In this document: piece after piece, positions 17,202-25,936 of the stretch
How positions within the stretch are numbered: the stretch's first letter is position 1
Layout: each line of letters opens with the position of its first letter
Translations under genes and position numbers: made by a program
The notes under the pieces: generated by a model
Told to the model about the DNA's origin: nothing
The model's input: the letters and a program-made list of their open reading frames with translations, nothing else
Database searches by the model: none
Assembly (NCBI GenBank): GCA_029260015.1
Contig: JAJDEB010000013.1
Span: 1 to 33,074, forward strand
From: Phycisphaerae bacterium
GTDB lineage: Bacteria; Planctomycetota; Phycisphaerae; UBA1845
Length of the DNA stretch: 33,074 nucleotides
Direction of reading: 5' to 3'

Positions 17202-18611
17202 TCAGTGTGCCGAAACGCCGGCAGGCATCATCTGATCGGCAACTTCGCACATCAATTCGGAAAGCGTCGGATGTGGATGAATCGACAGCGCCAAGTCGGC
17301 AGCGACTGCGCCCATTTCGATGGCCAGCACCGCTTCTGAAATCATCTCGCCCGCGTGCGGCCCGACGATTCCGACACCCAGTACTCGCTGCGTTTCGGGA
17401 TCGAACAGAATTTTGGTCAGACCGTCGGTGCGTCCGATCGCCGTCGCCCGTCCGGAGGCGACCCATTGCGATTTTTTGACTTCGATCGCCACACCGTCGC
17501 GCTTGGCTTCGGATTCGGTGATGCCTGCCCAGGCGATTTCCGGATCGGTGAACACGACAGCCGGTATGCATCGCGGGTCGAACACGACATCCTGACCGGC
17601 TAGCACATCGGCGAGAACTTTTCCCTCGGCGATGGCTTTGTGAGCGAGCATGGGGTCGCCAATGATATCGCCAATGGCGAAGATGCGCGGGTTCGATGTC
17701 TTGAACTGAGCATCGACTTTGATGAAACCGCGATCTGTCAGTTCGATGCCGGCTGCCTCTGTGGCGATCATGTCGGAGTTCGGGCGACGACCGACGGCGA
17801 TCAGCACTTGGTCGAACGTTTTTCGCTTGGGTGGCTGCTTGCCGTCGAACGAAACGACGATGCCGTTCTTCGCCGCTTTCATGCCGGTGACGCGGGTGTC
17901 CATGCAGATTTCGGCGAAGTCTTTGCCAAGTCGTTTGGCCAGGGGTTTGACCAGATCGGGATCGCAACCGGTAAGCAGCGTCGGTAGCATTTCGACGACA
18001 GTCACTTCGCTGCCCAAAGAGGCGAGGACGCTGCCCATTTCAAGGCCGATGTAACCTCCGCCAACCACCAGCGTGTGCTTGGGGATCGATTCCAACTTCA
18101 GTGCGCCGGTTGAATCGACCACGCGAGGGTCGTCGGCTTCAATCTTTCCGAGTCGCACGGGTCGCGAACCGACTGCGACCACCGCACGTTTGAATTTGAT
18201 GCGGGCGACGTCACTGTCTGAAAGCACCACATGTCGCTGGTCTTCAAATCTTGCTGTGCCATTGATGATCTCGACGTTGAGCTTTTTGGCGACCGCGCCG
18301 AGTCCGCGCGAAAGTTTGGTAATGACTTTGGATTTCCAATCGTTGACGCCGTTAAGATCGACCTTGGGTTTGGAAAAGGTGATCCCCATTTGGCCAGCAT
18401 GGTCGGCGGCTGATATGAGTTCACCGATGGCCAAGAGCGTTTTTGAAGGAATGCATCCACGATGCAGGCACACGCCGCCCAACGCTTTGTCCGATTCGAC
18501 GATGGTGGTCGAGATACCGTGGGCGGCGGCTTTGAATGCGACAGAGTATCCACCGGGCCCGCCACCGATGACCAACAAATCTGTTTCGTGCGTGAATTCA
18601 CCGACAACCAT
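17202..18611 (-). CDS. lpd: Dihydrolipoamide dehydrogenase (E3)
   Basis: A 469-residue FAD enzyme that reoxidises dihydrolipoyl groups of the E2 subunit and reduces NAD. FAD is bound by VIGGGPGGYSVA (14-25). The redox-active disulfide is Cys48-x4-Cys53 in GGVCLHRGCIPSK. The NAD-binding GGGYIGLEMG and the C-terminal HPHPTLSE, carrying the His-Glu pair, are present. The length is normal for the family. ATG 18611 has AGGGA upstream at a rather long distance. It lies 64 nt downstream of the E2 gene in the order E1 alpha, E1 beta, E2, E3, which supports a role in the pyruvate dehydrogenase complex. Confidence 0.96.
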   Translation of the reverse strand: MVVGEFTHETDLLVIGGGPGGYSVAFKAAAHGISTTIVESDKALGGVCLHRGCIPSKTLLAIGELISAADHAGQMGITFSKPKVDLNGVNDWKSKVITKLSRGLGAVAKKLNVEIINGTARFEDQRHVVLSDSDVARIKFKRAVVAVGSRPVRLGKIEADDPRVVDSTGALKLESIPKHTLVVGGGYIGLEMGSVLASLGSEVTVVEMLPTLLTGCDPDLVKPLAKRLGKDFAEICMDTRVTGMKAAKNGIVVSFDGKQPPKRKTFDQVLIAVGRRPNSDMIATEAAGIELTDRGFIKVDAQFKTSNPRIFAIGDIIGDPMLAHKAIAEGKVLADVLAGQDVVFDPRCIPAVVFTDPEIAWAGITESEAKRDGVAIEVKKSQWVASGRATAIGRTDGLTKILFDPETQRVLGVGIVGPHAGEMISEAVLAIEMGAVAADLALSIHPHPTLSELMCEVADQMMPAGVSAH

Positions 18612-18675
18612 TTATTGTTATTCCCTGTTCAAGAGAAGTGCCATTCGGTTTGCGCCGCTGGTCCATCGGCGCGAC

Positions 18676-20019
18676 TTACTTGATCATCAACAGTGCTGGA
18701 TTGGACAGGTGGGCAACGATGTCGTTCATGAAGCGTGCGGCTTGCGCGCCGTCGGCGGCTCGATGATCGTACGACAAGCTGATCGGCATCATCAGTCGCG
18801 ATTGAATTTCATCGTCTTCCATTTGCAGACGTTCCTGCGTGCGGCCCACACCTAAGATCGCAACTTCCGGATGATTGATAATCGGCGTTCCATAGATGCC
18901 ACCGATCGCGCCATAATTCGTGACAGTAAAGGTTCCACCGCGCAAGTCTTCGATTCCGAACTGCGTATCGCGTACCTTTTGGCCGATCTTGCGAAGTTCG
19001 TGCGATAGTCCCAAGGCGCTAAGTCTGTCAGCATCACGAATCACCGGAACGACCAAGCCGCGCGGGCTGTCCACAGCTATACCAATATTGATGTACTGCT
19101 TGTAGATGATTTCTTCGCGCTCGTCGTCGAAGCTAGCATTGAAGATCGGATGCGTTCGCAGGCAGTGCGAAAGTGTGCGCAGGATAAACGCCATCATGGT
19201 CACGCGCGGGCCTGATTCGTCTTCACCGCGCAGGTCATGACGCATTGCGTCGAGCAAAGTGATGTCGATCTCGTCGGTTTGCGTGACGTGCGGAATCGTG
19301 GAGGCACTCTTGGTCATCTGCCGCGCGATGGTTTTGCGGATTTGGGTCAGTGGTGACTTGATCACTGCGCCCCAGTTATCCTGCCCCGGCGTGCCTTCGA
19401 TCTTGGGTGGTTCAGCGATTGCGAGGGCGGCTGGCGGGGGCGGAGATGCTGGCATCGGTTGGGACGCGCGTCCACCCATTGCCGGCGCAGATTGCGATCC
19501 GCCGGCGGCTGCCGACTCGACATCTTCGCGAAGCACCCGTCCGCCCGGTCCCGATCCGGTCAGCGAATCAATATCGACGCCCATCTCGCGGGCCAACTTG
19601 CGGATGGCAGGGGCAGCCGACGCTCGCGTGCGGGTGGCTGGCATCCCTGATGAGGGTGCGGAAGCGGCTGGACTCGGCGACTTAGATTCCGCCTTCGCAG
19701 GCTGCTCTTTTGCCGGTGCGGATTCCTTCTTTGGTTCGTCGTTGCTGGATGCGGAGGACTTGCCTGCAGAACTGCTCCCGTTGGTCCCTTCGATCTTCAG
19801 CAGCACTTCGCCAACTGCGACGGTCTGCCCCTCAGAAACGAGAATTTCGGAGGCCACGCCCGCGAAAGGCGACGGGATTTCGACGGCGGCTTTATCCGTC
19901 TCGACCTCCATGATGGTCTGATCTTCGGCGATGGTGTCACCCGGTTGGCACATGATGCGAACAATTTGCCCTTCGGTGATCCCTTCCCCCAAATCCGGTA
20001 GTCGAAATTCCTGCGCCAT
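18676..20019 (-). CDS. pdhC: Dihydrolipoamide acetyltransferase (E2)
   Basis: A 447-residue core subunit of the 2-oxoacid dehydrogenase complex. One lipoyl domain at the N terminus carries the lipoylated Lys43 in ETDKAA. A linker rich in Ser, Ala, Pro, Lys and Glu follows, then a peripheral subunit-binding domain (PAIRKLAREMGVDI...GGRVLREDV) that docks E1 or E3, a second Ala/Pro linker, and the catalytic acyltransferase domain ending in the active-site DHRAADG. ATG 20019 is preceded by GGAG; the few upstream residues are not conserved. Together with E1 of the Bacillus type it most likely acts on pyruvate, though branched-chain oxoacids cannot be excluded. Confidence 0.95.
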   Translation of the reverse strand: MAQEFRLPDLGEGITEGQIVRIMCQPGDTIAEDQTIMEVETDKAAVEIPSPFAGVASEILVSEGQTVAVGEVLLKIEGTNGSSSAGKSSASSNDEPKKESAPAKEQPAKAESKSPSPAASAPSSGMPATRTRASAAPAIRKLAREMGVDIDSLTGSGPGGRVLREDVESAAAGGSQSAPAMGGRASQPMPASPPPPAALAIAEPPKIEGTPGQDNWGAVIKSPLTQIRKTIARQMTKSASTIPHVTQTDEIDITLLDAMRHDLRGEDESGPRVTMMAFILRTLSHCLRTHPIFNASFDDEREEIIYKQYINIGIAVDSPRGLVVPVIRDADRLSALGLSHELRKIGQKVRDTQFGIEDLRGGTFTVTNYGAIGGIYGTPIINHPEVAILGVGRTQERLQMEDDEIQSRLMMPISLSYDHRAADGAQAARFMNDIVAHLSNPALLMIK

Positions 20020-20122
20020 GTCGAATCGTCTCCACACCGATAGCAGACGTAGAACTCGGGATCGGAAGCGTTATCCGGTCCCGCGTGATTAAACCAAGTG
20101 AAATAAATTTCGAACGGAGCGA

Positions 20123-21103
20123 CTAATATTCGAGCAGTTCGCGTGCTGCATGAACCACCCGGTCGCTATTGGGCATGTACGCCCGTTCCCGTGCGAAGTA
20201 GGGGAATTGTACGTCAAATCCAGTTATTCGTCTAACGGGTGCCTCGAGGTGGTCGAGGGCGCTTTCGGCAAGGCGGGCAGCCACTTCTGCGCCGATTCCG
20301 CAGCGCCTTGGGCCTTCGTGAACGACGATCGCCCGGCCCGACTTGGCCACCGAATTGACCAGCGTTTCGGTGTCCATCGGTGCGAGGCTGATGAGGTCAA
20401 TGACTTCCGCATTGACGCCGTCCTGATCGTGCAAGTCCTCAGCCGCTTCCTGCAAAACGCGAACCATCGCCCCGTATCCGATCAGGGTGATATCGCTGCC
20501 TTCGCGGACCACCTGGGCTTTGCCCAACGGATGAACCTCGGGTTCGTCGGGAACTTCTTCGCGGAATGCACGGTAGAGGGCTTTGGGTTCGTAGAAAATG
20601 ACCGGGTCGGGACTGAGCATCGACGCCCGAAGCAGCGAGCGGGCATTGCGCGGTGTCGATGGTACCACCACCTGTAAACCCGGTGTGTGGGCGTAAATTG
20701 CTTCGCGCGATTCGCTGTGATGTTCGATGGCGCGGATGCCACCGCCATAAGGCATGCGCACCACCATCGGCACGCTGAAGCGTCCCCGGGAGCGAGCGCG
20801 GTAACGACTCAGATGGCCCTCAATCTGGTGAAACGCTTGATATGCGAAACCGGAGAACTGCATTTCGCAAACGGGGCGCAGTCCGTAGATGGACATGCCG
20901 ATCGCCGCGCCGATGATTCCGGCTTCAGCGACAGGCGTGTCGATCACGCGGTCACCGCCGAATTCTTCGAGTAGGCCTTCGGTGACGCGGAATACGCCGC
21001 CGTCCAGTCCGATGTCTTCCCCAAGCAGGGTCACATTTTCATCTTCGCGCATCAATTCTGTCAGCGCGAGATTCAATGCTTTCACCATGTTCACGGATGC
21101 CAT
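20123..21103 (-). CDS. pdhB: Pyruvate dehydrogenase E1 component, beta subunit
   Basis: A 326-residue protein, the usual size for E1 beta. With the alpha subunit it decarboxylates the oxoacid using thiamine diphosphate and acetylates E2 lipoyl groups. Conserved E1-beta motifs are LGEDIGLDGGVFRVTEGL, DTPVAEAGIIGAAIGMS, the RMPYGGG segment, PDPVIFYEPKALYR and HEGPRRCGIGAE. ATG 21103 is the first ATG in the conserved region, with GGAG 11 nt upstream; a longer reading frame to 21226 only translates a type B repeat. It is separated from pdhA by 278 nt that hold two repeats. Confidence 0.95.
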   Translation of the reverse strand: MASVNMVKALNLALTELMREDENVTLLGEDIGLDGGVFRVTEGLLEEFGGDRVIDTPVAEAGIIGAAIGMSIYGLRPVCEMQFSGFAYQAFHQIEGHLSRYRARSRGRFSVPMVVRMPYGGGIRAIEHHSESREAIYAHTPGLQVVVPSTPRNARSLLRASMLSPDPVIFYEPKALYRAFREEVPDEPEVHPLGKAQVVREGSDITLIGYGAMVRVLQEAAEDLHDQDGVNAEVIDLISLAPMDTETLVNSVAKSGRAIVVHEGPRRCGIGAEVAARLAESALDHLEAPVRRITGFDVQFPYFARERAYMPNSDRVVHAARELLEY

Positions 21104-21143
21104 AAGACGCCATTCTCCAAATGCTTTGTTGCTACACGTAGAA

Positions 21144-21210
21144 TGTAGGGTGGGCTGTGCCCACCACTGCAAACGTTTGATATTTATTGGTGGGCAAGGC
21201 CCACCCTGCC
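21144..21210. repeat. Palindromic repeat type B, copy 2
   Basis: Arms 21144-21165 and 21189-21210 enclose a 23-nt loop. The left arm is TGTAGGGT plus the hairpin GGTGGGC-TGT-GCCCACC; the right arm has a few mismatches. The loop shares AAACGTT with copy 1. It lies in the pdhA-pdhB gap next to a type C repeat, 40 nt upstream of the pdhB start. Confidence 0.85.
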
Positions 21211-21254
21211 CAAAGCATCGCGCCAAAGTTCAACAACCAAAACGAATCCGACAC

Positions 21255-21381
21255 TGGTGTAAGCCCACGCGTCATCTTGCGGGTTGCCTAGCACCGTCAT
21301 TCCCGCGAAAGCGGGAATCCAAGTCCCGCACGTTACCCATCGCTCGTTCTGGACTCCCGCATGCGCGGGAGTGACGAACCA
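21255..21381. repeat. Palindromic repeat type C, copy 2, abutting the pdhA stop codon
   Basis: It matches 10036-10182 over TGGTGTAAGCCCACG... CTTGCGGGTTGC and, after a short different centre, over about 85 nt to GACGAACCA. The two hairpins with GAAA and ATGC loops are intact. The repeat ends at 21381, and the pdhA stop codon occupies 21382-21384. In gene sense both copies read TAR followed by TGGTTCGTCACTCCCGC. Confidence 0.88.
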
Positions 21382-22485
21382 CTAGTGGCTCATCTGTCCT
21401 TCATTGCGAAGCGCCGTGATGAATTCTTCCTGTTGCGCCCGGAGGTCAGCCGGCAGGTCGGCAAGGATGTACTTGAACGAATCAAGCGGGTCCAGGCCTT
21501 CGTAGTTTTCATAACGGGTGATAGCCGCAGCGATCTCTTCCTTGATATCGTTCTCGATGCCTTCGATCGACGCATCGTCAAGTACGCCCTTGTTGCGCAG
21601 ATACTTGGCGAAACGAATCAAGGGATCGCGCTTCTCCCACTCTTTAACTTCTTCGTCTTCGCGGTAGCGCGTCGGGTCGTCAGCCGTCGTGTGCATGCTC
21701 AAACGATACGTGACACATTCGATCAACGTCGGTCCGCCGCCCTTGCGCGCTTTTTCAACGGCATCGCGCGTCGCGGAATATACCGCGAGGACATCGTTGC
21801 CATCAACCTGCACACCGTCAAAACCATACGCCAGCGCTTTCTGCGCGAGCGTGCGAGACTTGGTCTGCTTGCGACGCGGATGGCTGATGGCGAACTGGTT
21901 ATTCTGTACGATGAAAATCAGCGGCAACTCATACACACCGGCGAAGTTCATCGCCTCGTGGAAATCGCCTTCGCTCGTTCCGCCGTCACCGACATAGGTG
22001 ATGCAGACACTGTCTTTCTTTTTGATCTTCATAGCCCAGGCGATGCCCACACCGTGAAGATTCTGACTCGCAACGGGAACCGCGATCGGCAGGTCGTTGT
22101 GACCCTCCGCGACGGCATTACCCTCTTCGTATCCGCCCCAAAAATAGAGCGTCAAATCCATGAGCCAACCGCGCGTCAGGGTCATGCCCATTTCGCGAAA
22201 CGCCTGTGCCGTCCAGTCGTCGGGGCGAAGGGCCATCGCCGTTCCGACTTGCGATGCTTCCTGTCCGCGCGAGGGGCCATAAGTTCCGATGCGCCCCTGC
22301 CGCTGCATGTTGATCATGCGTTCGTCGAGACGGCGGGTGGCCAGCATGTGGCGAAACATTGTGACAAGGGTGTCGCCATCGAGCTTGGGGGCGAGACTTT
22401 CGTCAACTTCGCCATGCTCATTGAGGATGGCCAGATGGGTCAGATTGGGTTGGATGTCGATTGTTTTCTTGGGCACCTGTAGCAC
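21382..22485 (-). CDS. pdhA: Pyruvate dehydrogenase E1 component, alpha subunit
   Basis: A 367-residue thiamine-diphosphate enzyme subunit. The cofactor motif is GDGGTSEGDFHEAMNFA, closing with VQNNQFAIS. IGTYGPSRGQEA near the N terminus, and HTTADDPTRYR with KEWEKRDPLIRF near the C terminus, match the PdhA of Gram-positive type complexes rather than single-chain AceE. Candidate starts are GTG 22485 and GTG 22476; neither has a clear Shine-Dalgarno. It heads the block pdhA-pdhB-pdhC-lpd-tilS. A possible promoter with TACAAT (22761-22766 on the minus strand) would give a long leader. Confidence 0.94.
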   Translation of the reverse strand: MLQVPKKTIDIQPNLTHLAILNEHGEVDESLAPKLDGDTLVTMFRHMLATRRLDERMINMQRQGRIGTYGPSRGQEASQVGTAMALRPDDWTAQAFREMGMTLTRGWLMDLTLYFWGGYEEGNAVAEGHNDLPIAVPVASQNLHGVGIAWAMKIKKKDSVCITYVGDGGTSEGDFHEAMNFAGVYELPLIFIVQNNQFAISHPRRKQTKSRTLAQKALAYGFDGVQVDGNDVLAVYSATRDAVEKARKGGGPTLIECVTYRLSMHTTADDPTRYREDEEVKEWEKRDPLIRFAKYLRNKGVLDDASIEGIENDIKEEIAAAITRYENYEGLDPLDSFKYILADLPADLRAQQEEFITALRNEGQMSH

Positions 22486-22927
22486 TCAAAAACGGATATG
22501 ACGGTCTCGGATTCTTCGCATACGATCGCGAGAATTCCTCCGCGATGCCGTCATTCCATCAGGGTTCTAAGACAGTTCTTGAATCAGTTCAGTCTTGTTT
22601 TGAATTGGTACCACGCCGGGTAGCGTTTGTGCAAATGGGCGATTCACATTTGCCATTGATGCACCCAAAAATAGATGCACCCAAAAAATAAAGGGAACCA
22701 TAATGAAGGAACCCCGCATCGGTGCGATCGACGTCTGTACCATAGACACTTCAGATTTGCATTGTACCGAAACGTGTCCGAAGGTCCACCACAGCCGCTC
22801 GTAACGACAGTTCCTTACAACGATTGGAGTTTTCGGGTTAAGATTTTGACACGAATGAGGTTAGCTGCGGTTTGCGTAAATATGCACGTATGCAGAACTG
22901 TATGGCGTGACTTGAACTTTGGGGGGA
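22486..22927. other. Long leader/intergenic region upstream of pdhA
   Basis: 442 nt without a confident gene. On the minus strand TGGACC (22783-22788) and TACAAT (22761-22766), 16 nt apart, form a possible promoter. Downstream of it a 58-codon frame starts at ATG 22743 and ends at 22567; its middle looks like a signal peptide (FIMVPFIFWVHLFLGASMA), but conservation is unknown. A tandem 16-nt direct repeat GATGCACCCAAAAATA lies at 22658-22690. A hairpin with arms GCAAATG/CATTTGC is at 22631-22653. This could be the control region of the pyruvate dehydrogenase operon. Confidence 0.4.
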
Positions 22928-23770
22928 TCAATCGCGAACGCCCCAATGCAGCTTGCTGACCAGATGCTGCCACTTGGCGCTGCGGGGATTTAATACGATT
23001 GACGCGCGTAAATCAGCCGCCCGCAGTACGACGCGATCGCCCTTTGCAAGCGGGCATGGAACCTGCCCGTCGATGATGGCTGTCGTGCCCGGATTGCACT
23101 CGGTGATTTCGACGGCAAGCTGGCCCTCCGCGTTGATCACAATCGGGCGATGCGTCAATGAATGGGGATTGATCGGCGTTAGAACCATGCCATCGACCTC
23201 GGCCATCAAGATGGGGCCGCCAGCAGACATGTTGTGGGCGGTCGATCCGGTCGGTGTACAAACGATCAATCCGTCGCCATCCAACTGCGTCAACTGCCGC
23301 CCGTCCAATTCGACAGCCAGTGAAATCATGCGAAACGGCGGGCCTGCGTGGATTACGCAATCGTTCAGGCAAACGCTTTCAAACGCAAAGTCGCCTGATG
23401 CCTTTGTGACCTTGGCAAGCAGCATCATCCGTCGCGTTGTTGGGGCATCCGCTGCAATCACTTCGTCGAAGTTCTCGACAAACTCTTCCAGAGAGAACGG
23501 CGTCAGGAAGCCGAGCTTTCCGAAATTAACGCCGACCAGTGGAATCTGATTTGTGCCCATCGCTCGGGCGACCGATATCAGCGTCCCATCTCCGCCAAGC
23601 ACAACGACGACATCGGCTTTTTTTGCATCTTCGGAAAACTCAAAACCGCTGCCAGCCAACCGAGCGCGCTGCGACACCAGCGCCTCCAACTGCTTCATCG
23701 CAGAAGGCACTTCGTCCTTGTCGGGATTTCCGAGGATGAAGACGTTTCGGTTTTGAACCGGTGATGACAT
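22928..23770 (-). CDS. nadK: NAD kinase
   Basis: A 280-residue enzyme that phosphorylates NAD to NADP. The catalytic GGDGT is at residues 59-63, followed by PLVGVNFGKLGFL. The usual NE motif is LND here (CLNDCVIHAGP). GSTAHNMSAGGPI and a C-terminal IIDGQ are present. Length and motif order are normal. The start is ATG 23770, without a visible Shine-Dalgarno, 26 nt after the dxs stop codon, so it is probably co-translated from a shared mRNA. The order prenyl synthase, dxs, nadK is a known bacterial cluster, in which tlyA often sits between dxs and nadK; it is absent here. Confidence 0.95.
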   Translation of the reverse strand: MSSPVQNRNVFILGNPDKDEVPSAMKQLEALVSQRARLAGSGFEFSEDAKKADVVVVLGGDGTLISVARAMGTNQIPLVGVNFGKLGFLTPFSLEEFVENFDEVIAADAPTTRRMMLLAKVTKASGDFAFESVCLNDCVIHAGPPFRMISLAVELDGRQLTQLDGDGLIVCTPTGSTAHNMSAGGPILMAEVDGMVLTPINPHSLTHRPIVINAEGQLAVEITECNPGTTAIIDGQVPCPLAKGDRVVLRAADLRASIVLNPRSAKWQHLVSKLHWGVRD

Positions 23771-23796
23771 GTGGATCGATTCACTTCGCGTGGGGT

Positions 23797-25737
23797 TTAA
23801 CTGTCAACTTCGAGCTTGCGTGCGCTGGGCATGGCGTCGGGATGGCGATCGGTGCCCGGCGCAGAGGTGCCTTCGATCATCGCGAGAACCGTTGACGCAA
23901 TACTCGTCGCGTCGATACCGGCTTCTGCGAGTTGGCTTGCCCGCGAACCGTGTTCGATAAATCGATCAGGCAGACCCAGGCGCGCGACGTTGGATGAGTC
24001 GATGCCCATATCCTGCGCTGTTTCCAAAACGATCGAACCGAATCCGCCTTGCAAGGCATGGTCTTCAACCGTAACGACCGGGCGATTGCCTTCCAGCGCT
24101 TCGCGCACCATACGCCGGTCGATCGGCTTGGCGAAGCGGGCGTTGACCACCGTGACGTTGATCTCGTTCTCTTCGAGTAAGTCAGCTGCTGCCAGCGCTT
24201 CGTTGGTGACTGTTCCGTATGACAGAATCGTCGCATCGGTACCGCTGCGCAGGCGTCTCGACAGGCCATGCTCAAACGGTGGACAGTTGGCGATGCTCGT
24301 TTCGGGCACGTTGTCACGTGGATAACGAAGAGCACACGCACCGTCATGCGTCAGCGCAAAGTTCAGCGCGGCTTTCAGTTCGGCTTCGTCGATCGGCGCC
24401 ATCAAAGTCATGCCCGGGAAGCCCCGCAGGTAGGTAATATCGAGGAATCCGTGATGCACGGCACCGTCGCCACCCACCAGGCCGGCCCGGTCGAGGCAGA
24501 ACACCACTGGCAATTCCTGCAGGGCAACTTCCTGAAAAACCTGATCAATCGCCCGTTGCAAAAACGTCGAGTAAATAGCGACGAACGGACGCATGCCCGA
24601 CTTGGCCATCCCCGCCGCAATGTCCACCGTGCAGCTTTCGGCAATTCCGCAATCGAAGTAGCGGTCGGGATGGGCTTTTTCAAATTCGTTCAAACCCGTG
24701 CCGGCTGGCATCGCTGCGGTGAGCGCGACGATCTTTTCATTCTCGTTGGCGAGTTCGATCAATGATTCGGCGAAGGCCTTGGTCCAACTCTTCTGACCGT
24801 TCTTTTTGATCACCACTTTGCCAGCCCGCACATCAAATGCAGATGGGCTATGGAACGTGCCAGGGTCGTCGGCTGCCCATTGGCAACCCTTGCCTTTTTC
24901 CGTATGCACATGGAGCAGAACCGGATGCGAAACATCTTTGAGCAGACCCAGCAATTCTTCGAGGTGGGCGATGTCGTGCCCGTCCACCGGTCCGATGTAT
25001 TGAAACCCAAGTTGCTCGAAGATTTGATCGGGGGCCATCGTGGCTTTGATGCCTTCTTTCAGATGATCGATGGCTTCAAAAAGCGCCTTGCCGACGAGCG
25101 GAATATTGGGCAGCAGCGTTTTCGCGCGTTGCTTGAGATCGTCGTAGCGTTGGCTGCTGCGGAACCGCGCGAGGTGTTCAGCGAATCCGCCTTGCGTCGG
25201 CGCGATGCCCCAACTGTTGTCGTTGAGGATCGTCAGGAATTGCCGTTTGAGCGTACCGGCTTGGTTAAGGCCTTCGAAGGCGACGCCGTTGACGATGCTC
25301 GCGTCACCGACCAACGCGACGACCCGCGTGTCTCTGTTCATCATGCTGTCGCCGCGTGCCATGCCGACAGCGGTCGCGATCGCGGTACCAGCGTGGCCGA
25401 CATTGAACAAATCGTATTCGCTTTCGGTGATGCTCGGGAATCCGCTGAGCCCGCCACCTTTGCGAATCGTCTCGAAACGATCTTGCCGACCTGTCAAAAG
25501 TTTATGCGGATAGCATTGGTGTCCCACATCCCAAAGCAGGCGATCGTTTGAAAAATCGAACACGCGATGAAGGGCGATGGTCAATTCAGTGACGCCCAGG
25601 TTGCTGGCCAGGTGCCCGCCACCATTGCTGACGACACTGATGATCCGTTCGCGGATTTCTTCGGCGAGTTCTGGAAGATCGTTGGCAGCAAGTGCCCGAA
25701 CGTCAGCCGGCGAATGGATGGTTGAAAGCAAGCTCAT
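23797..25737 (-). CDS. dxs: 1-deoxy-D-xylulose-5-phosphate synthase
   Basis: A 646-residue thiamine-diphosphate enzyme that condenses pyruvate and glyceraldehyde 3-phosphate, the first step of the MEP isoprenoid route. Typical blocks are SNGGGHLASNLGVTELT, DVGHQCYPHKLLTGR, GFPSITESEYD, the diphosphate-binding region ending in LNDNSWGI, and C-terminal transketolase motifs (DCGIAESCTVDIAAGMA). The cofactor motif reads GDASIVNG, with Ala where Gly is usual in GDG. ATG 25737 has GAGGA about eight nt upstream. A TACAAT at 25811-25816 (minus strand) may be a -10 box. It is followed closely by nadK. Confidence 0.96.
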   Translation of the reverse strand: MSLLSTIHSPADVRALAANDLPELAEEIRERIISVVSNGGGHLASNLGVTELTIALHRVFDFSNDRLLWDVGHQCYPHKLLTGRQDRFETIRKGGGLSGFPSITESEYDLFNVGHAGTAIATAVGMARGDSMMNRDTRVVALVGDASIVNGVAFEGLNQAGTLKRQFLTILNDNSWGIAPTQGGFAEHLARFRSSQRYDDLKQRAKTLLPNIPLVGKALFEAIDHLKEGIKATMAPDQIFEQLGFQYIGPVDGHDIAHLEELLGLLKDVSHPVLLHVHTEKGKGCQWAADDPGTFHSPSAFDVRAGKVVIKKNGQKSWTKAFAESLIELANENEKIVALTAAMPAGTGLNEFEKAHPDRYFDCGIAESCTVDIAAGMAKSGMRPFVAIYSTFLQRAIDQVFQEVALQELPVVFCLDRAGLVGGDGAVHHGFLDITYLRGFPGMTLMAPIDEAELKAALNFALTHDGACALRYPRDNVPETSIANCPPFEHGLSRRLRSGTDATILSYGTVTNEALAAADLLEENEINVTVVNARFAKPIDRRMVREALEGNRPVVTVEDHALQGGFGSIVLETAQDMGIDSSNVARLGLPDRFIEHGSRASQLAEAGIDATSIASTVLAMIEGTSAPGTDRHPDAMPSARKLEVDS

Positions 25738-25868
25738 TCAAAAGTCCTCAAAGGACATGTTTGGGATTTGATCGATTCGTATACGTCTGCTCACAAATAA
25801 ACAAGCGTGGGATTGTAGCAGGGACCAAAAACTATTCATGCCAAAACTTCTGAAAGCATTGAACAGCA

Positions 25869-25936
25869 TGTAGGGTCTGCTGTGCGGACCGAATACGCTC
25901 GAACACCAACGGCCGGTCCGCACAGCGGACCCTACC
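25869..25936. repeat. Palindromic repeat type A, copy 2, at the prenyl synthase stop codon
   Basis: Arms 25869-25890 and 25915-25936 enclose a 24-nt loop. They are nearly the same as copy 1, with one change in the left arm and one at the outer right end. The hairpin unit is GGTC(C/T)GC-TGT-GCGGACC. The TAG stop codon of the prenyl synthase (25932-25934) is formed by the TAG at the same place in the arm as in copy 1 at thyX. Confidence 0.9.

Noticed and set aside
17101..17967. 288-residue minus-strand frame across tilS and lpd
   Set aside because: It is another frame of two certain genes, with an Arg/His-rich composition typical of shadows.
21104..21226. N-terminal extension of pdhB
   Set aside because: It translates a type B repeat; the conserved protein begins at ATG 21103.
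21361..22482. 373-residue plus-strand frame antisense to pdhA
   Set aside because: It covers pdhA almost completely; pdhA has all E1-alpha motifs and the antisense product has none. It is a codon-bias shadow.
24850..25551. 233-residue plus-strand frame
   Set aside because: It is antisense to dxs, with no domain and no ribosome-binding site.
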